From Bacillus tianshenii (GTDB lineage Bacteria; Bacillota; Bacilli; Bacillales; Bacillaceae_N): a stretch of 64,000 nt of DNA. How positions within the stretch are numbered: position 1 is the stretch's first letter; each line of letters begins with the position of its first letter. The notes below the pieces were generated by a model, which was given only the letters and a program-made list of their open reading frames with translations, made no database searches and was not told where the DNA came from. Below, piece after piece: positions 7,934-18,188 of this stretch. Position numbers and translations under genes: made by a program. The DNA lies in the NCBI GenBank assembly GCA_020524525.2, contig CP129018.1:3166115-3230114 (forward strand), read 5' to 3'.

Positions 7934-9217
7934 TTAAGAATAAGAACGTCTTGTGATGTTATTACCTTTCGGCGTTGTTTTCACAAGTTCAAAAAATTCT
8001 TCATTTGTTTTCGTTTCCTTCAAAGCTTTCAAGAAACGATCCGCAAAATCCGGTGAGTCACTCATTGTTTTGCGAATTGTCCATAGCTTATCTAAATGTT
8101 TCTTCGGAATCAACAATTCTTCCTTACGTGTTCCAGAACGGCGAATATCAATTGCCGGGAAGATACGACGCTCAGCAAGGCCGCGGTCTAAGTGTAATTC
8201 CATATTACCTGTCCCTTTGAACTCTTCATAGATCACGTCGTCCATGCGGGAGCCTGTATCAACAAGAGCCGTTGCTAAAATCGTTAAGCTTCCACCTTCT
8301 TCAATGTTACGAGCTGCACCGAAGAAACGTTTTGGGCGATGGAATGCTGCTGGATCAATACCACCTGAAAGCGTTCGGCCACTTGGTGGAATAGTTAAGT
8401 TATAAGCGCGCGCCAAACGAGTAATACTATCCATTAGAATGACAACATCTTTTTTGTGCTCAACAAGTCGCATTGCTCGCTCAAGCACTAACTCAGCAAC
8501 CTTAATGTGATTTTCTGGCACCTCATCAAACGTCGAACTAACGACATCACCATTGACTGAGCGCTCAATATCAGTAACTTCTTCTGGGCGTTCATCAACT
8601 AATAAGACGATTAATTCTGCATGTGGATAGTTTGTAGTAATACTGTTGGCAATTTCTTTTAAGAGCATTGTTTTACCAGCTTTAGGAGGAGCAACAATTA
8701 AACCACGCTGACCAAATCCAACCGGAGCGATCACATCCATAATACGTGTAGATAAATGATTAGGTGTTGTTTCAAGTACGATGTGGCGGTCAGGATAAAG
8801 CGGCGTTAAAGCTGGGAAGTGAACACGTTCCTTTGCTGTTTCAGGGTCTTCGCCATTAACTGCTTCAACATGAAGCAAACCGTAATAACGCTCATTTTCT
8901 TTCGGCGGTCTTACTTTCCCAGAAACTTTATCCCCATTACGCAAATCAAAACGTCGAATCTGCGATGCTGAAATATAAATATCTTCTGCACTTGGCGAAT
9001 AATTAATTGGTCTTAAGAATCCAAACCCTTCCGACTGAATAATTTCTAAGACACCTTCCATGAAAAGAAGGCCATCTTGCTCTGCTTGCGCCTTTAAGAT
9101 TGAGAAAATCAATTCTTTTTTATTTAGCTTGCTGTAATACGAAACTTTATAATTACGCGCATGCTCATACAATTCTTTTAACGTTAAATTTTCTAAGCTA
9201 GAAATTGTTAAAGCCAT
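7934..9217 (-). CDS. rho: Transcription termination factor Rho
   Basis: Hexameric RNA helicase that ends transcription at C-rich, unstructured RNA and limits antisense transcription in Bacillus. The 427-aa product has the N-terminal helical domain (1-50), the RNA-binding cold-shock-like domain (about 51-125, GFGFLRP), Walker [12 protein letters not shown], Walker [17 protein letters not shown], and the Q/R loops near [20 protein letters not shown]. The start at 9217 gives the canonical [17 protein letters not shown]-terminus. A leader of about 320 nt upstream could allow the autoregulation known for B. subtilis rho. Confidence 0.96.
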   Translation of the reverse strand: MALTISSLENLTLKELYEHARNYKVSYYSKLNKKELIFSILKAQAEQDGLLFMEGVLEIIQSEGFGFLRPINYSPSAEDIYISASQIRRFDLRNGDKVSGKVRPPKENERYYGLLHVEAVNGEDPETAKERVHFPALTPLYPDRHIVLETTPNHLSTRIMDVIAPVGFGQRGLIVAPPKAGKTMLLKEIANSITTNYPHAELIVLLVDERPEEVTDIERSVNGDVVSSTFDEVPENHIKVAELVLERAMRLVEHKKDVVILMDSITRLARAYNLTIPPSGRTLSGGIDPAAFHRPKRFFGAARNIEEGGSLTILATALVDTGSRMDDVIYEEFKGTGNMELHLDRGLAERRIFPAIDIRRSGTRKEELLIPKKHLDKLWTIRKTMSDSPDFADRFLKALKETKTNEEFFELVKTTPKGNNITRRSYS

Positions 9218-9500
9218 TTAGACACCACTCTTTTTCAATTTTCAATCTAGTAAATCAATCTAATAAAAGTATAAAGGATATAATAAGATAGAGGCTGCAG
9301 CCGTAAGAAGGTTACACATAAACTCTATGATTAGTGGAGTTTCAGAAGATTTAGCAGCAGATATTTTTCTCTATAGACTATATGTTTCTTATTTTAACCA
9401 AAACATAACGCAGTATTCAACATAAAACTAGCAAAAGAAGCAGACATCATGTGACTATCAAAATGTCACTATACTTTCTTGTCCCCGATCTTTCTAAACA
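9218..9500 (-). other. Gene-free rho leader region with hairpins
   Basis: No convincing gene lies here. On the minus strand AAACTC (9336-9341) pairs with GAGTTT (9319-9324) around an 11-nt loop, and this is flanked by CTGC and GCAG segments that could extend the structure. B. subtilis rho is preceded by a long untranslated leader used for autogenous control, and the length here fits. I could not place a convincing -35/-10 pair. Confidence 0.35.
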
Positions 9501-9502
9501 GT

Positions 9503-9535
9503 AAACGAACTCTCGCTTTGTACGAGAGCTCGTTT
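9503..9535 (-). terminator. Probable terminator of glpX
   Basis: AACGAACTCTCG / CGAGAGCTCGTT with a 7-nt loop lies just past the glpX stop. The T-run after it is short (GTTTAC), so termination may be partial, or Rho-assisted. Confidence 0.55.
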
Positions 9536-9540
9536 TCATG

Positions 9541-10512
9541 TTAGCCTTCTTTAATAACAAGGTTAGGCTTTTTCTTCAAGCTGTGGCGACCGTCCAGAAA
9601 ACGAACTGTTCCTGATTTGGCACGCATAACCACAGATTGTGTCGTTCCAATATTCCCTTTAAATTGGACACCCTTCAGAAGTTCGCCATCTGTTACTCCT
9701 GTTGCCGCAAAGATTGCGTCATCACCAGCAACTAAGTCGTCCATTCGTAATACGCGGTGAATATCATCGATTCCCATATGTTTGCAGCGCTCAACTTCTG
9801 CTTCATCCTGTGGTAACAGCTTTCCTTGCAGCTCGCCTCCAAGACACTTTAATGCGACTGCTGCTAGAACACCTTCAGGAGCGCCTCCGCTTCCAAACAA
9901 AATATCTACCCCAGTATGGTCGAAGGCTGTATTAATTGCACCTGCAACATCTCCGTCTGAAATCAATTTAATACGTGCACCTGCTTCACGCACTTCTGAA
10001 ATTAACTTTTCATGACGTTTACGGTTCAAAATTGTTACAACAACATCTTCAATGTCCTTGTTTTTCGCTTTCGCAACCGCTTGAAGATTTTCTAGAACTG
10101 GTGCATTGATATCAACTAGCCCTACTGCTTCTGGACCAACCGCAATCTTCTCCATATACATATCAGGCGCATGTAATAAATTACCGTGATCAGCTACTGC
10201 CAAAACAGCTAAGGCATTCCAAGTCCCAAGGGCAACAATATTAGTTCCCTCTAGTGGGTCAACTGCTACATCAACACGAGGACCATAGCCTGTCCCAAGC
10301 TTTTCCCCGATATAAAGCATCGGCGCTTCATCCATTTCACCTTCACCGATTACAACCGTTCCTTTCATCGGAACGGTATCAAAGACATCGCGCATAGCGG
10401 TTGTTGCTGCGTCATCTGCTTCTTCTTTCTTGCCTCTTCCCATCCAGCGAGCTGATGCTAGTGCAGCGCCTTCTGTCACACGTACCAATTCTAAAGATAA
10501 ACTTCTATCCAT
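9541..10512 (-). CDS. glpX: Fructose-1,6-bisphosphatase class II (GlpX)
   Basis: Hydrolyses fructose 1,6-bisphosphate to fructose 6-phosphate in gluconeogenesis, metal-dependent. The 323-aa product has the Li-sensitive phosphatase motifs [11 protein letters not shown] and [12 protein letters not shown], plus [21 protein letters not shown] chose ATG at 10512 ([12 protein letters not shown]) because GGGGGAGGAAA stands directly upstream; the frame is open to 10566, but those residues are not conserved. It is preceded by murA2 with a short gap and no terminator, so the two are probably one transcript. It corresponds to ywjI. Confidence 0.93.
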   Translation of the reverse strand: MDRSLSLELVRVTEGAALASARWMGRGKKEEADDAATTAMRDVFDTVPMKGTVVIGEGEMDEAPMLYIGEKLGTGYGPRVDVAVDPLEGTNIVALGTWNALAVLAVADHGNLLHAPDMYMEKIAVGPEAVGLVDINAPVLENLQAVAKAKNKDIEDVVVTILNRKRHEKLISEVREAGARIKLISDGDVAGAINTAFDHTGVDILFGSGGAPEGVLAAVALKCLGGELQGKLLPQDEAEVERCKHMGIDDIHRVLRMDDLVAGDDAIFAATGVTDGELLKGVQFKGNIGTTQSVVMRAKSGTVRFLDGRHSLKKKPNLVIKEG

Positions 10513-10581
10513 CGATGTTTCCTCCCCCATATTACTTAACCAGACCTGGTTTTCTTTGTTGTCCACTTTCTCCCTGATTCA

Positions 10582-11865
10582 TTATGAATACTGGTTTACT
10601 TGTCTCTCTTGATAACTTTTTTCTCGCCAAACCTTTGCACCTAACCCATTTAGTTTTTGTACGAGGCCTTCGTAACCTCGGTCAATATGCTCTAGGCCTG
10701 ACACTTCTGTAATTCCATCTGCCATTAATCCTGCTACCACTAAGGCTGCTCCAGCTCGAAGGTCACTTGCTTTCACCTTAGCGCCTTGCAATTGAATAGG
10801 ACCACTAATAATCGCTGAACGTCCTTCAACCTTAATATTCGCATTCATTCTACGAAGTTCATCAACATGTTTGAATCTTGCTCCGTAGATTGTATCTGTA
10901 ATAATGCCTGTCCCAGAAGCTTTCGTCATGAGTGATGTAAGTGGTTGCTGCAAGTCTGTCGGGAAGCCTGGATAGACGAGCGTCTTTATATCTACAGCTT
11001 TGATATCATCTGATTTCGTTACGAAAATTTGGTCATCTGTCGTTTTAAGGCGAACGCCCATTTCTCGCAGCTTTGCAAGAAGCGGTTCCAAATGCTGCAA
11101 AATGACATTATCAATAAGTACTTCTTCTCCCATCGCCGCTCCAGCGATAAGATAGGTACCAGCTTCAATTCGGTCTGGGATGATCGTATGTCTGCACCCA
11201 TGCAGTTCACTTACACCTTCAATCCGAATAACATCTGTACCAGCACCTTTAATTTTGGCACCCATACTTGTTAACAATGTTGCAACATCGATGATTTCTG
11301 GTTCCTTTGCGGCATTTTCAATAATTGTTTGGCCTTTCGCACGCACTGCAGCAAGCATAATGTTAATTGTTGCTCCGACACTAACCACATCAAGATAAAT
11401 TCGTGCACCTCTTAATTCTTTGGCACGTAAGTATATAGCGCCTTGCTCATTTGTAATCTCTGCACCAAGTGCTTCAAACCCTTTAATATGCTGATCAATT
11501 GGACGAGGTCCTAGATGACAGCCACCAGGCAACCCGATTACTGCCTGCTTAAAGCGACCAAGCATTGCACCCATTAAATAATAAGATGCACGCAGTTTTT
11601 TTACTTTTCCATTCGGCATAGGCATTGAAATCATAGAGGACGGATCGACAACAACTGTATCGTTTTCAAATGATACTTTACCACCGATCTCTTCAAGAAG
11701 ATCGCACAGGATATGTACATCTGAGATATTTGGAAGGCCGTCAATCGTAACAGTTGATTCAGCTAGAATTGCAGCAGGAATAAGCGCTACTGCACTGTTC
11801 TTAGCTCCACTGACTCTTACTGTCCCATTTAAACGATGTCCGCCTTCAATCATCAAGCTTTCCAT
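10582..11865 (-). CDS. murAB: UDP-N-acetylglucosamine 1-carboxyvinyltransferase 2
   Basis: First committed step of peptidoglycan synthesis: transfers enolpyruvate from PEP to UDP-GlcNAc. The 427-aa product has the six-fold inverse alpha/beta barrel pattern, the N-terminal [14 protein letters not shown], the fosfomycin-target cysteine in [10 protein letters not shown], and [12 protein letters not shown]. Synteny with spo0F-fbaA-tal-murA-glpX-rho and strong similarity to B. subtilis MurAB (murZ) suggest this is the second of the two MurA paralogues usual in Firmicutes. A repeat-rich leader lies upstream (11958-12007). Confidence 0.94.
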   Translation of the reverse strand: MESLMIEGGHRLNGTVRVSGAKNSAVALIPAAILAESTVTIDGLPNISDVHILCDLLEEIGGKVSFENDTVVVDPSSMISMPMPNGKVKKLRASYYLMGAMLGRFKQAVIGLPGGCHLGPRPIDQHIKGFEALGAEITNEQGAIYLRAKELRGARIYLDVVSVGATINIMLAAVRAKGQTIIENAAKEPEIIDVATLLTSMGAKIKGAGTDVIRIEGVSELHGCRHTIIPDRIEAGTYLIAGAAMGEEVLIDNVILQHLEPLLAKLREMGVRLKTTDDQIFVTKSDDIKAVDIKTLVYPGFPTDLQQPLTSLMTKASGTGIITDTIYGARFKHVDELRRMNANIKVEGRSAIISGPIQLQGAKVKASDLRAGAALVVAGLMADGITEVSGLEHIDRGYEGLVQKLNGLGAKVWREKSYQERQVNQYS

Positions 11866-11957
11866 TTCTTTCTCCCTTCTTTGCGACAGATATGAATTTC
11901 CACTTCATTGAAATTCCTTCTGTTATGCGGGAACTATGCGATTGCCAACACACACAA

Positions 11958-12007
11958 GCAGCAAACAATTTCATGACGAATTGTTCATCTAATGAATTGT
12001 TCGCTGC
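11958..12007 (-). promoter_or_regulatory. Inverted and direct repeats in the murAB leader
   Basis: GCAGC (11958) and GCTGC (12003) bracket a run in which, on the minus strand, GAACAATTC occurs twice, followed by GAAATTGTTTGC. The arms can pair in alternative ways. It lies about 95-140 nt before the murAB start and within a 262-bp gap with no gene. It could be an operator or an alternative RNA structure; function unknown. Confidence 0.3.
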
Positions 12008-12127
12008 AAGTATGGAAAATTTGGTGCATTTCCAGCATTTCCAAGTACTTTTTCTTATGATGTCTCGTTTTATCTCTAATCATACCATTTATCAACGGTC
12101 GATTTGTGATAAACCTTTAAAACTTTA

Positions 12128-12778
12128 TTAATTTTGCTCGCGTTTATTCCAATCTGCTAAAAACTTTTCAATCCCTTGATCCGTTAACGGGTGTTTGAAT
12201 AGCTGCATAATGACGTTATACGGGATTGTCGCAATATGAGCACCGCGTAATGCACTTTCTGTAATATGCTGTGGATGACGGATTGATGCAGCAATAATTT
12301 CCGACTTAATTTCATGTACGTCAAAGATTTCAGCTATTTGTGAAATAAGAGCCAAGCCATCATGACCAATATCATCGAGACGACCTAAGAATGGTGACAC
12401 ATATGTTGCTCCGGCACGAGCTGCCATCAACGCTTGGTTTGCTGAGAAAACAAGCGTGACATTCGTTTTAATGTTTAACTCAGAAAAACGCTTCACTGCC
12501 TTTAATCCATCTGGTGTCATTGGTACCTTCACCGTGATATTAGGAGCAATTGCTGCAAGTTCTTTTCCTTCTTCGATCATTTCCTCCGCCTTTAAGGAAA
12601 CAACTTCAGCACTTACAGACCCCTCTACCTCAGCTGTAATTTCACGTAAACGATCATGAAATGAAACATCTTTTTCCTTTGCTACAAGACTTGGGTTTGT
12701 TGTTACACCTGCAAGAAGTCCAAGTGCATTTGCCTCACGAATTTCCTCAATATTAGCTGTATCGATAAAGAATTTCAT
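12128..12778 (-). CDS. tal: Transaldolase (small TalC/FSA-type)
   Basis: Pentose phosphate pathway enzyme that transfers dihydroxyacetone between sugar phosphates through a lysine Schiff base. The 216-aa length and the sequence [28 protein letters not shown] and [17 protein letters not shown] place it in the short decameric group that also contains fructose-6-phosphate aldolase. The Lys of VKVP is the expected Schiff-base residue. Activity as transaldolase rather than aldolase is inferred from the Bacillus orthologue (ywjH). It lies between fbaA and murAB on the same strand. Confidence 0.91.
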   Translation of the reverse strand: MKFFIDTANIEEIREANALGLLAGVTTNPSLVAKEKDVSFHDRLREITAEVEGSVSAEVVSLKAEEMIEEGKELAAIAPNITVKVPMTPDGLKAVKRFSELNIKTNVTLVFSANQALMAARAGATYVSPFLGRLDDIGHDGLALISQIAEIFDVHEIKSEIIAASIRHPQHITESALRGAHIATIPYNVIMQLFKHPLTDQGIEKFLADWNKREQN

Positions 12779-12854
12779 TACGCTTCCCCCTAATATATAA
12801 TTAATTGTATTTTAAATTTTCGCATATTTGATTTTAATAAAATGCTGCTTGAAT

Positions 12855-12890
12855 AGAAAGGAAACCGCCTAATGAGTAAGGCGGTTTCCT
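12855..12890 (-). terminator. Terminator of fbaA
   Basis: AAACCGCCT / AGGCGGTTT, perfect 9-bp stem with an 8-nt loop, followed on the minus strand by CCTTTCTATTC. It lies about 30 nt after the fbaA stop. Confidence 0.75.
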
Positions 12891-12918
12891 GCTAATGATC
12901 TGTGTCATCTTTCTATAT

Positions 12919-13782
12919 TTAAGCCTTGTTTGAAGAGCCGAAATCGCGCATTTTACCTTTAACTGTATCTTTAATAGCATCGCGAGCTGGACCCATGAAC
13001 TTACGTGTATCATAAAGGTCTGGCTTTTCAGCAAGCACTTCGCGAACAACCTTCGCTGAAGAGATTTGGTTTTCTGTGTTTACGTTGATTTTTGCAGTAC
13101 CTAGTGAAATTGCGCGTTGAACATCTTTCAACGGAATACCAGTACCACCATGAAGTACTAATGGCACACCAGTTGTTTTACCGATTTCCTCCATGCGATC
13201 AAAGCCAAGATTTGGCTCACCTTTGTATGGGCCATGTACTGAACCAAGTGCAGGAGCAAAGCAATCTACGCCTGTGTCACGTACAAGTTGATCACATTCA
13301 GCAGGAATTGCATAAGCAGCTTCAGCATCTTCAACGATTACATCGTCTTCTTGGCCGCCGATGCGTCCAAGCTCAGCTTCAACAGACACACCATGGATGT
13401 GTGCAAGCTCTACTACTTTTTTAGTAAGTGCAATGTTTTCTTCAAGCGGATGATGAGAACCGTCAATCATAACTGATGTGAAACCAGCATGAATTGCTTC
13501 AGCACATTTCTCAAAGCTTGAACCATGATCTAAATGAATTGCGACAGGTACAGTCGTGCCATACGCCTTCATAAGACCTTTTACCATATATACAACCGAT
13601 TCGAAGCTACCCATGTAACGAGCAGCCCCTTCAGATACACCCAAAATAACAGGAGATTTTTCTTCTTCTGCAGCTTGTAGAATAGCTTGTGTGTACTCTA
13701 AGTTGTTAAGATTAAATTGACCTACTCCATAGCCCTCTGCTTTGGCTTTATCAAGCATCTCTTTCATTGATACTAAAGGCAT
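12919..13782 (-). CDS. fbaA: Fructose-bisphosphate aldolase class II
   Basis: Zinc-dependent glycolytic aldolase that cleaves fructose 1,6-bisphosphate to dihydroxyacetone phosphate and glyceraldehyde 3-phosphate. The 287-aa product has the zinc ligands in [35 protein letters not shown] and VLHGGTGIP, and NVNTENQ near the end. ATG at 13782 has an ideal AAAGGAGG site; the frame remains open to 13899, but the extra hydrophobic stretch is upstream of that site and not part of the protein. It lies downstream of spo0F, as in B. subtilis. Confidence 0.96.
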   Translation of the reverse strand: MPLVSMKEMLDKAKAEGYGVGQFNLNNLEYTQAILQAAEEEKSPVILGVSEGAARYMGSFESVVYMVKGLMKAYGTTVPVAIHLDHGSSFEKCAEAIHAGFTSVMIDGSHHPLEENIALTKKVVELAHIHGVSVEAELGRIGGQEDDVIVEDAEAAYAIPAECDQLVRDTGVDCFAPALGSVHGPYKGEPNLGFDRMEEIGKTTGVPLVLHGGTGIPLKDVQRAISLGTAKINVNTENQISSAKVVREVLAEKPDLYDTRKFMGPARDAIKDTVKGKMRDFGSSNKA

Positions 13783-14053
13783 TTTAATAAAATCCTCCTT
13801 TAAATATGCGACAAATATTTCAGTTGCTTGTGAACCCTTCACAATACCAAATACAAGTATAGCATACCAACAACATAAATAAACGGCAACAATACACATT
13901 AACTCCGCTTAAAAAATGTTTGTTACATATTTTCCATTAACATCTATGGAATTTTTAAAACCTCATTACAACTTTTATTTAAGAGCAAATATTATAAGAC
14001 CGTTGTTAGATAACACAGTAATAATTATGTTCGTATCAATGTTATGAGTAGGT

Positions 14054-14419
14054 TTATGCGTAAATATATTTTTTCACAGCATCGCGGATATCATCAATAT
14101 CAAATGGCTTTGCGAAATGAGTTAAGGCACCTAGGTCTTTCGCACGCTGGATCATATCTAATTCACCATAAGCTGTCATAATAATAACTTTAATCGACTG
14201 ATCCATCTCCTTCATCCGCTTTAAAATTTCAATTCCATCCATACCAGGAATTTTCATATCTAGGAGCACTAGGTCAGGATTCTCATCTTTCGCAATACTT
14301 AACGCTTGAACCCCATTTGATGCTTGAAAAGTAGCGTATCCTTCATTTTGGAGCACTTCGTTCAGCAAAACACGAATGCCATATTGATCATCAACTATCA
14401 ATACCTTATTACTCATCAT
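14054..14419 (-). CDS. spo0F: Sporulation initiation phosphotransferase Spo0F
   Basis: Single-domain response regulator that takes phosphate from the sporulation kinases and passes it to Spo0B in the phosphorelay. The 121-aa product has the acidic pocket DD at residues 10-11, the phosphorylated Asp54 ([11 protein letters not shown]), MTAYGE and Lys104 (FAKPFD), with the same numbering as B. subtilis. There is no DNA-binding output domain. The start [11 protein letters not shown] follows AGGGGTG. A Spo0A box lies upstream, consistent with sporulation feedback control. Confidence 0.97.
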   Translation of the reverse strand: MMSNKVLIVDDQYGIRVLLNEVLQNEGYATFQASNGVQALSIAKDENPDLVLLDMKIPGMDGIEILKRMKEMDQSIKVIIMTAYGELDMIQRAKDLGALTHFAKPFDIDDIRDAVKKYIYA

Positions 14420-14608
14420 TACACCCCTAACCTTTTCATCAGCAGTAAAACGCTTCTTGTTATGTAATAGAAGGCAGACACTTCGAAGTAAAGTATCGTT
14501 TTATATATATAATTTCTAAATTAAACTTGATTTAGTATTAACTTTCGCTAAAATAACGAATTCTTCCTGCTTTCTTTTTGTAAAATCAGTATCTTTTCTT
14601 CTTTCTCA

Positions 14609-14617
14609 TTCGACAAG
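14609..14617 (-). promoter_or_regulatory. Spo0A box upstream of spo0F
   Basis: CTTGTCGAA on the minus strand differs at one base from the 0A-box consensus TTTGTCGAA, 190 bp before spo0F. Further downstream GCAGGAAGA and AGCGAAAGT resemble a sigma-H -35/-10 pair, with one poor position in the -10. B. subtilis spo0F has both elements. The box could also act on the divergent ywjG. Confidence 0.5.
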
Positions 14618-14693
14618 AGAACATGATAAAGTGTAATTTGGGAGAGAAAGAACCCGTATCTTTGGGATTTTTATCAGAAAGGATGAAGGCATC

Positions 14694-15221
14694 ATGCTTC
14701 GAATTTTCACTACCCAGCTGATGGGGATTTTCCAAAACATTCAAGAAGATGAGGAATTAAATATCGAAGAAGCATCTAGAGCATTAGCACAAGCTGTAGT
14801 AGGAGATGGCACAATTTACGTACACGGCTTTGACGAAATGGCTGCTATTACTGCTGAAAGCTTGTATGGAAAAGAAACACTCTCAAATGTTAAACCGCTA
14901 TTTAACGAGAACCAGCTAGCAGATATTACATCGCTTGATCGCATCATTATCGCTTCTCGAACAGCAGATAATGAAGAAGCCACAGCATTAATTAAGCAAT
15001 TAAAATCGTCTGGCGCCATAATTGTAGTACTCTCTTCTGTTATGCAACAACAAGCTCCACTTAAAGAGCTCGCTGATTTCTTCATCGACACGAAAGTGAC
15101 ACAAGGACTTGTACCACAAGATGATGGAACAAGAACTGGCTTTCCAGCGACACTTTCAACCTTATATGCTTACCATGCGTTATTACTAACAACAAATGAA
15201 ATTTTACTCGAACATGAATAA
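14694..15221 (+). CDS. ywjG: DUF2529 family protein YwjG
   Basis: A 175-aa protein with an apparent SIS-like alpha/beta pattern: a helix (LMGIFQNIQEDEELNIEEAS), a strand-turn GDGTIYVHGFDEM, and IIIASRTADNEEATALIKQLKSSGAIIVVLSSV. DUF2529 members have no proven role. The short sugar-isomerase-like look is my inference. It is the only plus-strand gene between 1 and 29 kb and lies between spo0F and pyrG, exactly as in B. subtilis. AAGG lies close to the ATG at 14694. It ends at a hairpin shared with pyrG. Confidence 0.85.
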   Translation: MLRIFTTQLMGIFQNIQEDEELNIEEASRALAQAVVGDGTIYVHGFDEMAAITAESLYGKETLSNVKPLFNENQLADITSLDRIIIASRTADNEEATALIKQLKSSGAIIVVLSSVMQQQAPLKELADFFIDTKVTQGLVPQDDGTRTGFPATLSTLYAYHALLLTTNEILLEHE

Positions 15222-15248
15222 AAGCTGCCGATCACTCGGCAGCTTTCT
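15221..15248. terminator. Bidirectional terminator between ywjG and pyrG
   Basis: AAAGCTGCCGA / TCGGCAGCTTT with a 4-nt loop. The gene ends converge here (ywjG stop 15221, pyrG stop 15258). Confidence 0.8.
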
Positions 15249-15257
15249 CTATCACAA

Positions 15258-16859
<1,602 letters not shown>

Positions 16860-17000
16860 CTATGTTCCCCCTCATATTCTATAAATCATTATTTACAAAA
16901 AATTGTCCAATTATCATCCATGGGGGTTATATTTTGCATACAACCATATCAAAGCACCTTTGCCCTATAGATTTGAGAAAAGCTGTAAGGTGATTTAAAA

Positions 17001-17052
17001 AATAAAAAAACAAAAGTGGCACACCTAAAGAAAGTATAGGGAGCACTTTTGT
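17001..17052 (-). terminator. Terminator of rpoE
   Basis: CAAAAGTGC / GCCACTTTTG arms on the minus strand with an inner CCTATAC...TTTAGG segment, followed by TTTTTTTATTTTTT. It lies about 95 nt after the rpoE stop and in front of the pyrG leader. Confidence 0.85.
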
Positions 17053-17145
17053 TTTATATTTTAACTAGTATTATGGTTCAATATTATTTTTTAGAGCCCA
17101 AAAAGTATTCTACCGTTACTCTAAGATTAAAGTCAAGACCTTTTC

Positions 17146-17694
17146 TTATTGTTCGTCTTCTTCATCATCATCTTCGTCATCATCATCATCATCTAAATCA
17201 AAGTCATCTTCGTCGTAGTCATCTACTTCATACTCTTCTTCGTCAACTAAATCGTCATCATCTGTATCATTTGTTACGAAATCGTCGTCATCATCGTCAT
17301 CTAAATTATCGTCACTGTCAGATTCAAGATCATCTGTATCATCTTCATAAATATCATCATCATCTACAAGAGGCTTAGCAACTTTCTTCGATGACTTCTT
17401 CTTTTTCTTCTTCGGCATTGTCATTTCTTCATCAATTTGCTCAACTGGATACCAGCGGCGTAATCCCCATAGATTATTACCTAAGTTGAGGAAACGTCCA
17501 TCAATATTGATATCTGTGTAGAACTGGGCAATACGTGCATCTAAATTCTCTTGTGAGAACCCTTTATGCTCTGCCACTTTCTTTGCTAATGTATAAAAAT
17601 CAAAAACTTGACGCTCTTCTTCTAATAAGTAAAACGCAAGGTCAATCATAGACATTTCATTCAATTGTTCCGGAGAAAAATCTGCAATACTCAC
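17146..17694 (-). CDS. rpoE: DNA-directed RNA polymerase delta subunit
   Basis: Gram-positive RNA polymerase subunit that lowers non-specific DNA binding and speeds recycling. The 182-aa product has the folded HARE-HTH domain (about 1-90, LAFYLLEEERQVFDFYTLAKKV and LGNNLWGLRRWYP), a lysine patch (PKKKKKKSSKK) and a disordered tail made almost entirely of Asp and Glu. The extremely acidic tail makes the opposite strand look like a His-rich frame, which is an artefact. ATG at 17694 follows a GAAAGGAAGGG site. It is followed by pyrG, the standard order. Confidence 0.95.
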   Translation of the reverse strand: MSIADFSPEQLNEMSMIDLAFYLLEEERQVFDFYTLAKKVAEHKGFSQENLDARIAQFYTDINIDGRFLNLGNNLWGLRRWYPVEQIDEEMTMPKKKKKKSSKKVAKPLVDDDDIYEDDTDDLESDSDDNLDDDDDDDFVTNDTDDDDLVDEEEYEVDDYDEDDFDLDDDDDDEDDDEEDEQ

Positions 17695-18002
17695 ATTAAC
17701 CCTTCCTTTCTAGTGCATTTTTCAAATTGCTGTGCTCATGCTATGTATGCTATTACTTCAACATATCACGTTCAACATTCGAAAAAACATATCTTTCATT
17801 ATAAACAAAAGGAAACGATTTATGCTAGCTTACAAGCATAATTTTTGAAAAGAAAACTTGCCGAAAGCATACACAACTTAAAAACATGATCTGTCCTTTT
17901 TCCAAGGGAAACTTATGAGCTTACTTTCATCTAAGACTGGAATCAAGAATACGTGAAACACACCACTAACTTAATAAAAGCGGTGTGAGCGGAGCTTTCT
18001 TT
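17695..18002. other. Gene-free region upstream of rpoE
   Basis: I find no gene here. On the plus strand GTGTG (17985) and CACAC (18014) with an inner GCTTT/AAAGC pair followed by TTTTTT look like a terminator, but no plus-strand gene precedes it. GCGGAGCT (17991) and AGCTCCGC (18073) form a further exact 8-bp inverted pair. The beginning AAAAGCGG recalls the start of the repeat at 6108, but the rest does not match. Confidence 0.35.
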
Positions 18003-18134
18003 CTATAAAAGCCCACACTTTTTTAAATATTTATGGCATATAGTACAGCTTACCTCTTCCATTCCTAAGCGTAGCTCCGCCCTTTTTCCATAAGAGTCCA
18101 ATTTAATTGTATGCCTATTTTCTTTATTCAGCAA
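18003..18134 (-). CDS. Candidate 43-aa cysteine-containing small protein
   Basis: A short minus-strand frame that I translated by hand: TTG start at 18134, TAG at 18003. The product is hydrophilic, starts MLNKENRHTIKLDSYGKRAE and ends EVSCTICHKYLKKCGLL. The C-x2-C plus a later Cys could bind metal. No strong Shine-Dalgarno sequence precedes the TTG, the next in-frame ATG would leave only 19 residues, and the frame starts right behind the icmF terminator. It may be chance. I do not recognise the family. Confidence 0.25.
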   Translation of the reverse strand: MLNKENRHTIKLDSYGKRAELRLGMEEVSCTICHKYLKKCGLL

Positions 18135-18150
18135 CTATTGTCTGTCAAAG

Positions 18151-18184
18151 ACAAAAGCACCCCACAAAAGAATGGGATGCTTCT
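18151..18184 (-). terminator. Terminator of the acyl-CoA catabolism cluster (after icmF)
   Basis: AAGCACCCCA / TGGGATGCTT (one mismatch) with an 8-nt loop and TTTTGTCTTTG following on the minus strand, immediately after the icmF stop. Confidence 0.8.
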
Positions 18185-18188
18185 AATG

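Noticed and set aside
16860-17000. CTP-sensitive G-addition attenuator in the pyrG leader
   Set aside because: A CTATAGGGC start-like motif is present, but I find no C/T-rich arm paired in a terminator followed by a T-run, so the B. subtilis mechanism cannot be supported from this sequence.
17049-17378. Plus-strand frame rich in His and Leu
   Set aside because: It is the exact antisense of the Asp/Glu tail of rpoE; the composition is a by-product of GAT/GAC/GAA codons.
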